Part shown: positions 11,639-22,652 of the stretch, one piece after another
How positions within the stretch are numbered: the stretch's first letter is position 1
Layout of the letters: every line of letters begins with the position of its first letter
From: Beverwykella pulmonaria
Lineage: Eukaryota; Ascomycota; Dothideomycetes; Pleosporales; Melanommataceae
Assembly (NCBI GenBank): GCA_001599595.1
Contig: BCHH01000006.1
Location: 2,030,319-2,094,318, forward strand
Length of the DNA stretch: 64,000 nt
Direction of reading: 5' to 3'
Notes under the pieces: generated by a model
The model's input: the letters and a program-made list of their open reading frames with translations, nothing else
Databases searched by the model: none
What the model was told of the DNA's origin: nothing
Program-made: the position numbers and the translations under genes

Positions 11639-13164
11639 ATGACCTCCATTGCGGTTGCGCCTACAACCTCACCTGAATGGTCACCTGAATGTAAGGCCAT
11701 GGGAAATAGATCCACGAAATTGAAAATATTTTACTCATTGATTCCCAGCCTGGAGAACAAAACCGACCAAGCAAGTCGTCACATACGATGACCCCTCCGC
11801 CGTCACAACCGCCTTGACCAAACTCGCCCGTCTTCCTCCTATTGTCACACCGACCGAAATCGTCAGACTGAAATCAAGCCTCAAGGATGCTGCATTGGGC
11901 AAGGCCTTCTTGCTCCAGGGTGGTGATTGCGCGGAACTCTTCTCTTACTGCTCCGACGAGCCCATCGATTCCAAGATCAAGCTCCTGCTACAGATGAGTT
12001 TGGTCTTGATTTGGGGTTCAAACAAGCCCGTGATCAGAATTGGTCGTATGGCGGGCCAGTTCGCCAAGCCCAGATCAAGTCCCACCGAAAACGTGGACGG
12101 GAAAGAGATTCCCAGCTTCCGGGGGGATATTCTAAACGGCTTCGATCCTGCTGAACGAAAGCCTGACCCGGAGAGGCTTGTTAGCGCATATTTCCACTCG
12201 GCCACTACGTTGAACTACGTCCGCGGTCAGCTGGCAAGTGGAATCGCGGATCTGCATAACCCTCTGGACTGGGGTCTCGGTCATGTCCGGGACAAAGAGC
12301 TGCAATCGAAGTATCAGGAGATTGTGCACAGCATATCAGACTCCCTTCGCTTCATGAGGACCGTGGGTGCAGATACAGCTGGACAACTGCAAACTGTGGA
12401 TTTGTACACCAGTCACGAGGGCTTGGTTTTGGAATACGAACAAAGCCTGACGAGACGACTCAAACACCCTGTGAATTATCATGCATCGAGTGCTTCGCCA
12501 GATGGCAAGGGCTGGTACAACACATCTGCGCACTTCCTATGGATCGGAGACCGGACGCGACAACTCGATGGCGGCCATGTCGAGTACTTTCGTGGAATCG
12601 AGAACCCAATTGGCATTAAAGTTGGGCCGTCCATGAAGAACGATGAACTAGTCGAATTGCTGGACATCGTGAACCCCTCGAAGGAAATTGGCAAGGTGAC
12701 CCTGATTACGCGCTATGGTGAAGACAAGGTCAAAACATTGCTGGGCCCGCACATCGAAGCCGTGAATGCCAGCGGTCATGTGGTCGTCTGGCAGTGCGAT
12801 CCCATGCACGGGTAAGATATTACACTCTCTTCATCTACCTCTGCAGAACAAGGATTCTAACAGAAAGAATAGAAACACCCGGAGCACCCCAAGCGGCATC
12901 AAAACACGCCATTTCAGCAGCATCTTCTCGGAACTCTCATCGGCCCTCAGAATTCACAAACAGCACAACTCTTTTCTCGGCGGTGTGCACCTCGAGCTGA
13001 CGGGCGACGCAGTCACGGAGTGCGTTGGAGGAAGCGTAGAGCTTGGAGAGGAGGACTTGAGTCTCAACTACACGAGTTACTGCGATCCAAGGCTTAACGA
13101 GAAACAGGCTTTAGAGTTAGCTTTCTTAGTTGCGGGTCATTATAGGGACGATAGGCGTCTTTGA
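11639..13164 (+). CDS. Class II DAHP synthase (3-deoxy-7-phosphoheptulonate synthase)
   Basis: Condenses phosphoenolpyruvate and erythrose-4-phosphate, the first step of the shikimate pathway. 468 residues in three exons (11639-11690, 11749-12811, 12873-13164). Class II (plant/bacterial AroAII) hallmarks are present: FLLQGGDCAELFSY, RIGRMAGQFAKPRS, SYFHSATTLNYVR-type helix, LYTSHEGLVLEYE, HFLWIGDRTRQLDGGHVEY, GIKVGPSM and the metal/PEP site WQCDPMHGNT, which is completed only by splicing the second intron. The N-terminus (SPESWRTKPTKQ) follows the class II pattern. Fungi mainly use class I enzymes for bulk synthesis, so this may be a second, differently regulated isozyme. No biosynthetic cluster genes are visible beside it. 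Confidence 0.93.
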
Positions 13165-13376
13165 AAAAGTGTAATATGGGTACGGAAAGTTCAAAATTCA
13201 AAATAGCATACTATCATTGTCGAAAGATGTCGAACTTCAACCTTCTTCAGGCGGGAAGATGTAGTGCACGTGATATTGGTGGCCCGTGCACACCTCGGTA
13301 CAGAATTACAGGTTTCTGACGTTATCTCCAAATGGCCCTCAATTTTGAACAATTCTCCCTTCTATTCGCACCCACA

Positions 13377-14032
13377 ATGGGCTCTTCAGCTTCGAAAGGC
13401 ACGCGTGCTGCAGGCGCGAGCACTCGCAAATTTCCATCTCGCGCTTCCAACACTATAAAACGAGCCCCGACTCCTCCGGCGTCACATTCGTCAAGACCAG
13501 CACCTTCCGTTCGTCCTCCACCACAGGCAAGCCACACAAGAACTGAGGGTATGAGCTCCATCACTTTCAAATTTTCTTCCCGACTAATTTTCTCTCTAAA
13601 GCAATCGATCTCGACGCCCGCGACCCAGGTCTTGCCTCCCGCCTCAATACCCTTGGCGCTGTTCAGCCAAACCCGCATTACTCGCCCACCTCTACGTCCT
13701 CTCTCGATCCCCAGCGCAATCAATTAAACGCCTTACCTTCCGACATGATGCAAGGGCCTCCTAGATCGGCATTCCCAGACCCCAGAGACAATCCGGCACT
13801 GAGGGTCCTCGCAGCACGACAAAGGATCCAAGAGATGGCAGAGGAAGAGAAGAATATGGTGGGCAGAAAAGGGTTTCAAGGAAGAAAATATCTTGACGCT
13901 GGGGCTATTCAGTTAGCGTTAATGAGGAGAGGTCATGGAGAGAGTGATCAAAAAATTGAAGAGGCGCTTGGGATCAAGAAAGGGAGGTTGAGCGTTCTTG
14001 GGAAGGGGATTGTGGACTCGGTAGCGGTATGA
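13377..14032 (+). CDS. Small conserved fungal protein with HTH-like C-terminal region
   Basis: 200 residues, two exons (13377-13548 and 13602-14032) with a GTATGA...AAAG intron and CTAAT branch point. The N-terminus MGSSASKGTRAAGAS fits either N-myristoylation (MGxxxS) or, with the following Arg/Ser-rich stretch, a mitochondrial presequence. The middle is Pro/Ser-rich. The C-terminal 80 residues look like a helical domain: ARQRIQEMAEEEKNM, then GRKYLDAGAIQLALMRR and IEEALGIKKGRLSVLG, reminiscent of a winged or helix-turn-helix fold. I do not recognise a named family. An upstream in-frame ATG (13332) would add 15 residues; the MGSS start is preferred. Confidence 0.7.
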
Positions 14033-14297
14033 TCTTGAAATTCAGTCCAGGTATAGAACCAACGACATGTGGAAGCAAACATGCATCGGAGAAGCAGGAC
14101 AAAGGCTGCAAAATTTGACAGGACATTTCTATGAGTGGTAGAGCGACCAGAACGCCATTTCGAACCCAACTCCCACATCCACAACAAAACCGAGACATTT
14201 TAATTCCGATGCCGGCCGTCCAAAATACCACCGATCCATGCAATGCGAAATGTGGTTCCTATACGCCGTCCTATTTCCAAATGCAGTCCCGATGCAT

Positions 14298-14866
14298 CTA
14301 GCTCTCTTTGTACTCGTGGATGAAGTTGTTCAAGGCGGTCAGCGCCTGTATCAGATTTTCCTGGTTCACCTCAAGTCCATCGCCACACTCATCTCCAATC
14401 TTGACCAAGCCGTCCATTCTTGATTTGTTCATCTTCACAGTCCTGAGGATCCGCCATCGGCTCTTGGTCATGTTAAAGGACGGACATGAGGGCGAGATCT
14501 CTTCTTTTTCGCGGAGGACGAGCAAAGAGTTCATGATATTGACGAAGATGCTAGAAGGGGCTGTCAGTCTACAGCGGAATATTAGGTTCAACAAGGCGCG
14601 CACTTTTGTGTGAGCGGGATATCATGGTCCCAGCCGTAGGCAGTGGCCTTGAAGCTGTTGCCCTGCGCAACCACGTCGAGGAAGACGAAGAGGCTCTCTT
14701 CGATGCTAATATCTGGCGACGTCGACGACTGTGTGTTCTCGACCATCCAGTCGGCCAATTGCACGAAGGTGATCTGGTCCATGTGGCAGAACTCGTTGAA
14801 GCGATTCGGGACGCCATTGAGCAGATATTTTGCCCGCTCAGTGCCAGCAGCTCCTGTGATCGCCAT
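14298..14866 (-). CDS. Harbinger-transposase N-terminal-domain-like protein (DUF8040 type), short
   Basis: 171 residues, two exons (14866-14604 and 14550-14298), frame restored across a GTGCGC...CTAG intron. The sequence FVQLADWMVENT...ISIEESLFVFLDVVAQGN...FVNIMNSLLVL follows the helical N-terminal domain of PIF/Harbinger transposases (FxxLxxxL...isveEklliFLxxvaqG...FhxvlnaLl). The DDE nuclease half is absent: after this domain comes a different, charged C-terminus ending HEYKES. It is either a domesticated fragment (several fungal and animal genes arose this way) or a decaying copy. The clean frame and splice sites favour a working gene. Family call is by motif memory and moderately sure. 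Confidence 0.6.
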
Positions 14867-15710
14867 ATCGGAGTCGAAGTGGGCCCGAACTTTCTTTATT
14901 TAGATCCTGGATCGAGAGGGCGTGATAGGACGAGAAGATGGGATTGGGGGAATGTGCACAAACACAAGGACAATGTCGAATACTGTTACCGCCGGGATCT
15001 AATGTGATAGTTGTCGCGAAATTCGTCGTCGTCTTTTTCGCGATAAAAGGAAGTGAGGTGCGAAGTCGGGGTAGTTGACTGGCGACCTGTGTGCAACCAG
15101 CTGAGGCGGCGGTGGGGCCGGACTGCTAACATGTGAAAGTCGAGCGATGCATGGAATGACATCAGCAACACTTGGTCCAATAAGTGGCCCTACCCACAAC
15201 TCCATTGATGTAGCCCATGGATTTCCAAGGCGGGGGTCGTTTGGCATCGCTTTCAGACGGGCAATGTTCCAATGCTGACTGCGTCGAAGCGCCGGGTTTG
15301 CGTTCCATATCGAGCTACGTCCGGATAACAAACTAGTGTTGTTTCCGTCGTTTGAGAGCAAGCATCAGGCGACATAACACTTGAATCGAATGCCCGAGAC
15401 CCTCTTCTAGAATGCAAGATAGGGGTGGTTGACGGCAAGACTAATCGAGGTTATTAATGGGATTAGAGCGAGAGCCTTGCCAAGCACATGAAGCGTGACC
15501 GCGCATTTAGCGTATTCTTGGAAGGATTCACGCGATGCGGAATTCCATCTCGCTGCATGAGGGTGAGTCAGGTCGACTTGCGGCTTTGCATATATGAGTC
15601 TTGAACAAACCACCCTTCGCAATACGTACCAGAATTCGCCCTCCAGGCCTCGATTAGATCTACCGTTGGTAACAGCATCAGGGCGCGGACCATCCATCCA
15701 TCCATCAAAC
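14867..15710. other. Intergenic, promoter region of the Zn2Cys6 gene
   Basis: About 840 bp. Scattered short frames only. An in-frame ATG at 15594 could extend the downstream regulator by 39 residues, but that extension lacks any family feature. Confidence 0.55.
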
Positions 15711-16856
15711 ATGCTCGGTTACATCTCGTCGACACGGAAGAAGTCCTGCCATTCCTGCGTCAAGAGCAAGCGCCGTTGCGACCTCGGATATCCTTGCTGT
15801 CGACGCTGTTTAACAAAAGGGATCGAGTGTACCTATCCCAATGCTTCGGTCAACGAGGCGAAGGTCATGATTCGGCGCACGACGCCGGATCTGATACCCT
15901 TAGCGAGCAACATCAGCCCTGGAACAAACGAACTCGTGCAGGATCAACCCATTTCAAGCATCGACCCAGCGCTCCTCCAGTCGTCATCAGATTCCAGTTC
16001 TTCGGGTAGTCCAGATAGTCAGGATGGGGTCTGTCGCAATCGCACGTGTGTGGAGCCGCGGATTTACGAGGCTCTCTTGCCTCAGGTCTGGGAGCCCTCA
16101 ATCTTGGCAGAAAGCCAGGTCATCTTCATGGTGAACAAGCTCTGCTCCTTTATCCCCTCCATGGCATTCTCGGGACACACTGCCTTCATGCACGAAGCGC
16201 TCTACACCGAATACCAACCCTCTGCGTACCAAGACAGCATTAGCCTATCTGCACTGTACCTCATGAAAACCGACAAAAACATCCCCATCCTCACAAACTC
16301 CATCAACTCCAAGATAGCATCTCTCCTCGCGACCTCAAACCACTGGACGCTCTCTGAGCACCTCGCCGCCGTCCAAGCCCTCATCATCTACCAAATCATC
16401 CGGCTCTTCGACCCTGACCTCCATCTCCAAGCCCCTGCAGAAAAACAAAACCACCTCCTCGAGCTCTGGACTGCGCATCTCTGGAAGCGCTCTTTCAACG
16501 AGCCCAGCGCCTTCACCACCTGCTATGAGTCCTGGGTCTTCTACGAGTCATTGCGGCGCACGGTGCTCATTTCTGTCTTCCTGCGCGGGACATGGAGCGC
16601 GCTCACGAGGGGCGGTTTGTGCGATCAGGTTCCCATTCTGGCGAGACTACCCCTGTCCAAGGATGCGAGGCTGTGGGATGCAGATGTCGTCGAGTGGACG
16701 GATAGGAAGCCCTGTGCGAGCCAGTGCTTGCAGGCGTATGAGGATTTGTCGCTTAGTTGGAAGATGGGGGATAATGTGGAGAGGTTAGGGGAATTCGAAA
16801 GGTTGCTGTTGGCGGCGTGTAAGGGGAGGGAGGATCCGGGGTTGTTGGTTGGCTGA
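15711..16856 (+). CDS. Zn2Cys6 transcription factor
   Basis: 381 residues, single exon. The fungal binuclear zinc cluster sits right at the N-terminus (residues about 11-40: KSCHSCVKSKRRCDLGYPCC then RRCLTKGIECTY), preceded by MLGYISSTRK. The remainder has the helical, Leu/Trp-rich character of the regulatory half of these proteins (LLATSNHWTLSEHLAAVQAL, LLELWTAHLWKRS), ending in a partner-like region. It belongs to the large family of gene-specific regulators of metabolism. The target is unknown; no secondary-metabolite or catabolic cluster is adjacent, although the secreted beta-propeller gene lies downstream on the same strand. Confidence 0.85.
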   Translation: MLGYISSTRKKSCHSCVKSKRRCDLGYPCCRRCLTKGIECTYPNASVNEAKVMIRRTTPDLIPLASNISPGTNELVQDQPISSIDPALLQSSSDSSSSGSPDSQDGVCRNRTCVEPRIYEALLPQVWEPSILAESQVIFMVNKLCSFIPSMAFSGHTAFMHEALYTEYQPSAYQDSISLSALYLMKTDKNIPILTNSINSKIASLLATSNHWTLSEHLAAVQALIIYQIIRLFDPDLHLQAPAEKQNHLLELWTAHLWKRSFNEPSAFTTCYESWVFYESLRRTVLISVFLRGTWSALTRGGLCDQVPILARLPLSKDARLWDADVVEWTDRKPCASQCLQAYEDLSLSWKMGDNVERLGEFERLLLAACKGREDPGLLVG

Positions 16857-17878
16857 TGAGCAGGGAGAAAGAAGATGAAGGGAACTACAACAACACTCCA
16901 CTCAATCGTATTTTCGAAAACGGGCCATCGAGGAACTCCACTCTGTTCTTGTCGATTTGGCACCCCAGGCGCTTACGGAATCTGCAACTGGCCACTATAT
17001 CTCTTAGATAGGACCTCGGATCCTACCACAGAGCTTTAGGGACTAAGCACGGGACGAGCACACACACACAGGAGAGGGTTGCTTCGAGTTGAAGTTTTCC
17101 GTGTCAGGAAAACAAGGTATTGCTTTTTAGCCCCGTTGCTGATCCCTACTACGACCGTCTTCAGCCAATGTCAAATGCGGCTCAGCACGTATTTCACATT
17201 CAAAAACAAACACCAGGGCTTGCTACACAAAAAAAATCTTCTGCAAATCTCTGCCGGAGCAAGGGTGGAACCGCGAACGAGGGCTTTCCCTTTAATGGCG
17301 TGCTTGAATTAGACCATTACGGCATGTGAGGGGCTTTCAAGCCCCGGAGGTGCTTTGAGGATATCAGAAGTACGTTAGTTATTTGGAAATGGCTTTTTCA
17401 TAGTAATAGCAGCTGACTCCTAGGGATAGATAAGGTGTCGAGCAACCCCATGAGGATACCAGTGCTCCAACGGCAGCCCAAAACGGAAGTGAGAAAATTA
17501 GGATGATTGCAGATATCAGCAATACCAAATTCAGATAAACATCTGACTTTGCTTCCTACCGAGCTTTACGGTAGATGACGAGTCCGCAACTCGAATCCTC
17601 GAATAACGGCTTACTTTCTAATATGGACCAATGGGGCACCAGAATCAACACCAAGACGTATAGTTCAGGCGTTCCAAGTTGTGACCTGCACAGCCCATAC
17701 ACCCCACATGACCATGGCAGCATTAAAATGAGGCCTTAAAGCTAGAAACTACAATTCATGTCCCAATTCGATAAATCACATGGCTAGACGAAGCCCAGGA
17801 GTTTCCAGATACTTATAGCCATGTCGGAACGCTACACCCAAGCCAAGAGCCATTCGAAATTCTCTCCTCCACACGACC
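16857..17878. other. Intergenic, no gene seen
   Basis: About 1 kb. It holds a short perfect hairpin (GGGGCTT-TC-AAGCCCC, about 17330-17345) and no coding sequence I can support. Likely promoter of the beta-propeller gene at its right end. Confidence 0.55.
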
Positions 17879-19339
17879 ATGAAGCTCCCCCTCCTAACCC
17901 TCCTCTTCCAAGTTCTCCTGGTGGTACCTCTCCACGCTCAATCCCTGTCTCTCGGTTACGGCCCTCCAATATCAACGCATGACCGCATCTACACGTCCGA
18001 CCAAACATCCAACACCATAACCGTCATCCACCCCTCCACCAACACCGTCCTTGGCACCATCGCCCTCGGCAGCACCCGTCTCTCTGACCTCATCGGCCCG
18101 CAGTACATCCAATCCGTAAATGCGCACGGCCTCGGCTTCTCACGCGACGGGAAATACATTGTCTCTCTATCCGTAACATCCAACACCGTCATTGTCATTC
18201 GAACGGTGGATAATGAGATAGTGAGCAAGACGTACGTAGATCGGAATCCACACGAAGCGTTCTTCGCGCCCGATAATCGCACACTCTGGATTGGCACCCG
18301 AGGCGTCGATTCTATCGAAGTAATTGACGGGTTTAATGGTATTGTTATTGGAAGGATTCCGAGTTATGGCGGCCCGAGTAAAGTGCTCTTCAGTCCCGAC
18401 GGACAGACTGCGTATGTAAACCATATCCGCGCTGCATACATCGACGTCATCGACGTAGCATCCCAAACGCATCTAGCCAATATCTCAGTTGGGTACCCAT
18501 TTTCCTCAGACATGGGGGTCTCCGCGGACGGAGCTCGGCTATGGGTAGCACACAAGATGGCCGGGAAGGTATCTGTCATCTCCACGCTGTCTCGCCGCGT
18601 AATCTCAGTCCTGGACACCGGGGCCGAGACCAACCACCCCAATTTCGCGCTCGTCGACGACGTAACACATGCCTTCGTAACTGTCGGTTCCCTGAACGCC
18701 ACTCTCATCTACGCCCATCCCGACCCTGAACAAGCACCAGAATACATCGGCGCGATACGCTCCACAGGCGTACAGCCCCACGGTCTATGGCCGAGTGCCG
18801 ATAATACACGGATGTATATTCTGAACGAGCACTCGGACACGCTCGATATTATCGACCTCACCCTCCCACAATTCCCCATCATCGCGACTGTGGACGTGGG
18901 ACAAGAGGGTCAGGGGGTGGTCTACGTTCCCAATGCTGTCCCCACCGGTCCAGGGACACAGAACCTCGGGACGCAGGGCTTGAATCCGAAATCTCGTCCT
19001 CGGAATGTTCTGCTCGCTGTCCAACCCTCTACCTCGACCCTCCCAAGCTCTACGAAGGAGCCAGCGACCGCACTCATCAATATTAGACAGGTGACAGGTC
19101 TAGACATGCTTAAAATCATCGGCCGGAACTTGAAAATAAACACTACGTACACACTCACAGCTGACAGTGCCAAATACGGGGCTACGGGGTTGCCGTTGTT
19201 GGAGTTTAGAGCGAGTACCGTGGGAATGGGTGGGTGTGGAGGGGCACCACAGGTTCTTGCTTTTCTGAAGTTTGGAGGCGTGTATGAAGTGGGGAGTCTC
19301 AGGGTTGTTGAGGGGGGTTTGTATAATGCGTCGATGTGA
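17879..19339 (+). CDS. Secreted YVTN/YncE-type beta-propeller protein
   Basis: 486 residues, single exon. A signal peptide is evident (MKLPLLTLLFQVLLVVPLHA followed by QSLS). Residues about 35-360 are repeated blades of the YVTN/YncE type: NTITVIHPSTNTVLGTI, NTVIVIRTVDNEIVSKTYV, DSIEVIDGFNGIVIGRI, AYIDVIDVASQTHLANISVG, GKVSVISTLSRRVISVLDTG and DTLDIIDLTLPQFPIIATV, each ending in a Gly-rich turn. The last 120 residues form a separate region unlike the blades. Several NxS/T sites (NISVG, NATLIY, NTTYTL) fit secretion. Such proteins bind ligands or other proteins outside the cell; a precise role is unknown. Confidence 0.85.
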   Translation: MKLPLLTLLFQVLLVVPLHAQSLSLGYGPPISTHDRIYTSDQTSNTITVIHPSTNTVLGTIALGSTRLSDLIGPQYIQSVNAHGLGFSRDGKYIVSLSVTSNTVIVIRTVDNEIVSKTYVDRNPHEAFFAPDNRTLWIGTRGVDSIEVIDGFNGIVIGRIPSYGGPSKVLFSPDGQTAYVNHIRAAYIDVIDVASQTHLANISVGYPFSSDMGVSADGARLWVAHKMAGKVSVISTLSRRVISVLDTGAETNHPNFALVDDVTHAFVTVGSLNATLIYAHPDPEQAPEYIGAIRSTGVQPHGLWPSADNTRMYILNEHSDTLDIIDLTLPQFPIIATVDVGQEGQGVVYVPNAVPTGPGTQNLGTQGLNPKSRPRNVLLAVQPSTSTLPSSTKEPATALINIRQVTGLDMLKIIGRNLKINTTYTLTADSAKYGATGLPLLEFRASTVGMGGCGGAPQVLAFLKFGGVYEVGSLRVVEGGLYNASM

Positions 19340-19629
19340 TGAAAGGCGTATTCAGATTCGGAATTTTCTACCCATGTCTTTTTAAGTCATGATATCTGGT
19401 TTCTGCCCATACATAACCCAAGTGGACTTCATAGACGAATAGAAGGCAGGGGAGCAAAGCCGCATATGCAAGAGCTTACATTTGTGTTTTTTGGAGAGAG
19501 GGATATCTACGTCTATCTCGGTACCTGATACATTTTGCCATCTTTTTTTCTATATTATCACCAGCTGAGATCATACCAACAGACAGCCTGTAGGTGGGCA
19601 CTAAGCTCCACCCTGCTTCCTTGCTCGAT

Positions 19630-22041
19630 CTAATCTACAACCTCTAACATGTTGTACGCCTCATGGCTAACCGCCTTCTTCGCTATAGTCAGCGAATCCA
19701 TCTTCTTCTTCACAACCACTTCCCCAACCCCATCTTCGTTCTCCACAACTTCTATCTCCTCCTCCTCCGTATCCTCGAACCCGCCCCCGTCCAAAAACAC
19801 CTTCAACATGCCTTGCGAGTACCCCGACACCAGCGCCGTGTTCACATCGTCCATAGTAACAGGCTTATCGGTCCTGTTTCCAGCTAGATTCCAAAAAATG
19901 AGCTTGGGCATCTCGAACCCGGCGGCGGCGTAATTGGCTTTGATGCGCTCAAAAGACGTGGTCCAGCGCTCGGTTCCGCTATTCGCTTCGTCGAACTGCA
20001 TGTCGCTGAATACGAAGACTTGTTTGACCATGTCTTCCTGCTTCAGGTTGTTTCGAATGGCCATGGGAAGGATGAGATCCTCGAACACGGAGACGAAGTT
20101 TGTGTTGTAGCCCCAGTCCGCTTGTGAAATGCGAACTGCCTTTTCGACAAGTCCACGTGAGTCCTGCTCACCTCCTACAGAAATGACAGTGGGGGAGTCA
20201 GAGAAGGTGATAAAGGAGCCGCCGAATGGAGGAGCGGTGATCTCGGCGAGTAGTAGCGACAGTCCGATAGAGGAGTGCATCGGCGTAGTGCCATCGGCGA
20301 AATATGGCCCAGACATGCTGCCGCTGACATCGCAGACGGCAATGGACGAATCCATGGTACCTGAATCGCGAATCCGCTGCACTAAAGCTTTCCACTGTCC
20401 ATTGATGACTTGGCGTGTGATATTTGCCTCCGCACTAGCTTTGACGGCTGCGAAGTTCTTCTGGCTTGTGATATCCATGCTGACAGATCCGGCTTTCAAC
20501 GCCTTCTGAACCAGCGTAGATGGTAAGAGAGTAGCACCAGATATCTTCGCAGCTCCACTAGCAACCTTCTTCGTGTACTCCGAGAAGTTCTCAAAATCTT
20601 TCTTGATGAACAGAGAGGTGTAGCGATCCATGGCTAGCGAAGGGATACGGTCATATTTGATCTCGCCAGCGAATCGATTGGGCGTGGTGGGTACAGCTGT
20701 AATGTCCCTCTCGACGACAGAGAGAGCTTTGCGGAGTGGCGATCCAATAGTCTTACGGTATGCCTCGCGCGCCCAACGCAGATAGAGCTCTCGGTTTCCA
20801 GCATCGGGGCAAACCTCTTCTGGCTTTGGGAAGAGGATCTCGGCGATCGAAGATAGGACAAACGTGTGCTTGTCATGGAATTCAGAGAAGGATGGCGCCC
20901 ATTTCCCAGCCAGCGAGAGCTTCTTCAGGTCCGACTTCTTTCCAGATGCGAGCAGCGCAGCGTCATCCTTGAGTTGAGCTGCGAAAAGGCGAGCAACAGT
21001 GAGGTGAAGGGCTCGATAGAATCCGTCCTCTTTGAGCTTCTGCTGTACCCGCTCATGTTGCTTCTTCGTCTTCTCTTTGCGGAGCTCCTTGGCTTTGGCA
21101 GGGTCCCACTGACGTTCCCGCTTGCCATGTGCTGTTTTGTCTGGGTGTTGATTTAGGAGTGATTTGTGATCGCCGTTGACTGCTAATACGTCGTTGGCAG
21201 CAAAGACCAGGAGGTTCAGAATGTCCTTCCAGTATCCGTGCGAAACCCCGAAGCGGATATCGTGAGTCTTGTCGACACCGGTAATGGAAGAGTCCTTCTC
21301 ATCGGCCTCGATCATGTCGAAATCCTCGTCCTCGTCCTTGACTTTGGCTTTCTCCTTGCCTTCAATGTTTTCAGTCTTCTCAGCGTTCTTGGTTTCCGGC
21401 TTGGGCGCTTTTTTCTGGATGATAGGCCGCACCAGCCACGTCAAGTTTGTGAGGAGCGTGAGTGGGTGCTTCTCAGCCAACCACCCAAATGCCTTATACG
21501 CAGCAAGCTTGTCGCTCTTACCCAGATGGATGCTTCTCGCGTTGAATATGATCTTGAGCGTCATCAAGGCATCCTCTTTCCACGCATTCTCCAGTAGGCC
21601 CTCAAACTTGTCGCCAGAGAGGTTCTCGCTCAGATCGTAGAACAGATTAACAAGAGCGTTTTTGGCTGAGATATTGGTGACGTCCGCGTTCTCGGTAAGC
21701 GTCTGGTTCTCAGCCTCTAGCTCCTCTGCGGTCTTCGAATGAGCCTCATGCTTGTGCAGGCCCTCCATGAACGAAGACTTTGGGGGAGGCGGACTTTCGG
21801 CTTCGGAAGTCGCACGGCGCTTCCTACTGCCCGGTGATGCAACTCCATCGTTATCAATAATCTCGAGTTCGTCTTTGAGTGCGTCTAAGTTAGGATGTGT
21901 GACGAGATTCTTGATGAGCTCCTGGAATTCGGTTTCTGGCATGAAAAGCGCAGAATCTTCGGGGAGAAAGACCGGGAAAGTGGAATTGAGGACGGAGTGA
22001 CGCGGAGCTACGCCATCCGTCTTCTCTTCTACAGAGGCCAT
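19630..22041 (-). CDS. DUF2828 protein with von Willebrand A (MIDAS) domain
   Basis: 803 residues if started at the ATG at 22041 (MASVEEKTDG). Residues about 100-550 form the helical DUF2828 region (NLFYDLSENLSGDKFEGLL, LAAYKAFGWLAEKHPLTLL, FGVSHGYWKDILNLLVFAAN). The C-terminal part is a vWA domain with a complete MIDAS start SSIAVCDVSGSMSGP (DxSGS), a later Thr-containing loop and Asp-rich FSDMQFDEAN. The architecture resembles TROVE/Ro60-like ring proteins, so RNA binding is a reasonable guess only. The frame is open upstream to an ATG at 22254, which would add an Arg/Ser-rich, presequence-like 71 residues; the shorter start is preferred. The single long exon has a charged KEKAKVKDEDEDFDM insert. 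Confidence 0.85.
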   Translation of the reverse strand: MASVEEKTDGVAPRHSVLNSTFPVFLPEDSALFMPETEFQELIKNLVTHPNLDALKDELEIIDNDGVASPGSRKRRATSEAESPPPPKSSFMEGLHKHEAHSKTAEELEAENQTLTENADVTNISAKNALVNLFYDLSENLSGDKFEGLLENAWKEDALMTLKIIFNARSIHLGKSDKLAAYKAFGWLAEKHPLTLLTNLTWLVRPIIQKKAPKPETKNAEKTENIEGKEKAKVKDEDEDFDMIEADEKDSSITGVDKTHDIRFGVSHGYWKDILNLLVFAANDVLAVNGDHKSLLNQHPDKTAHGKRERQWDPAKAKELRKEKTKKQHERVQQKLKEDGFYRALHLTVARLFAAQLKDDAALLASGKKSDLKKLSLAGKWAPSFSEFHDKHTFVLSSIAEILFPKPEEVCPDAGNRELYLRWAREAYRKTIGSPLRKALSVVERDITAVPTTPNRFAGEIKYDRIPSLAMDRYTSLFIKKDFENFSEYTKKVASGAAKISGATLLPSTLVQKALKAGSVSMDITSQKNFAAVKASAEANITRQVINGQWKALVQRIRDSGTMDSSIAVCDVSGSMSGPYFADGTTPMHSSIGLSLLLAEITAPPFGGSFITFSDSPTVISVGGEQDSRGLVEKAVRISQADWGYNTNFVSVFEDLILPMAIRNNLKQEDMVKQVFVFSDMQFDEANSGTERWTTSFERIKANYAAAGFEMPKLIFWNLAGNRTDKPVTMDDVNTALVSGYSQGMLKVFLDGGGFEDTEEEEIEVVENEDGVGEVVVKKKMDSLTIAKKAVSHEAYNMLEVVD

Positions 22042-22652
22042 ATTTGCGAGTGTGGCGATACGATCAAACGGTTCGTTAAAAGGATGGGTAGGCGCAGAGA
22101 TGGGATGGCGTGACCACCTTCGCTGAATACCAGATAACGATATACGGACAAACGTGTGGCTACGTGCTGTTCGGAGTCGGGGAATCGACTTGGGTGAAAG
22201 CGTGAGGGTGGCGGTGGAGGTTATATGGCTTGCTCGGTGAACCACTGCGGCCATAGTCACGGGAAGCGGTGTTGCTGCCTGCCTAGGCTGGTTGCTTAAT
22301 TGGCTGCTGATCGCCGCCTTTCAGCATGCATGCTCACAGATATGGGTCGGGAAGGGCGATGCAAAAGGGCGACATTACTGTACAGCAGTGGTCCAACAAT
22401 TACAGTCGAGAGATGGGGAGGACTGGTGAGGTGGCTGAGCATCTCTCACCACTCTTACCATATCTAGCAAGAGGGCTGCAAGGATGGGCTGCAAGGATTG
22501 GCTGCGCTAGTTGGGGTGCCCACCGAGTAACCTATCCTGTGCACACAAAATCTCTCTCGACACGGAATCAGCAAACCCGTCGAGGCAAATGATGCAGAGA
22601 TATTTCAATCTGAGATAGAACTATGTACAAGACTCATTAGGCACCGATGCAC
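22042..22652. other. Intergenic between DUF2828 and SSADH genes
   Basis: About 610 bp. The left 210 bp are open in frame with the DUF2828 gene (possible N-terminal extension). The rest shows no gene. Confidence 0.5.

Noticed and set aside
17255..17345. Possible tRNA or structured RNA near the GGGGCTT hairpin
   Set aside because: No acceptor/T-arm pairing or B-box could be fitted; only a 7-bp hairpin remains.
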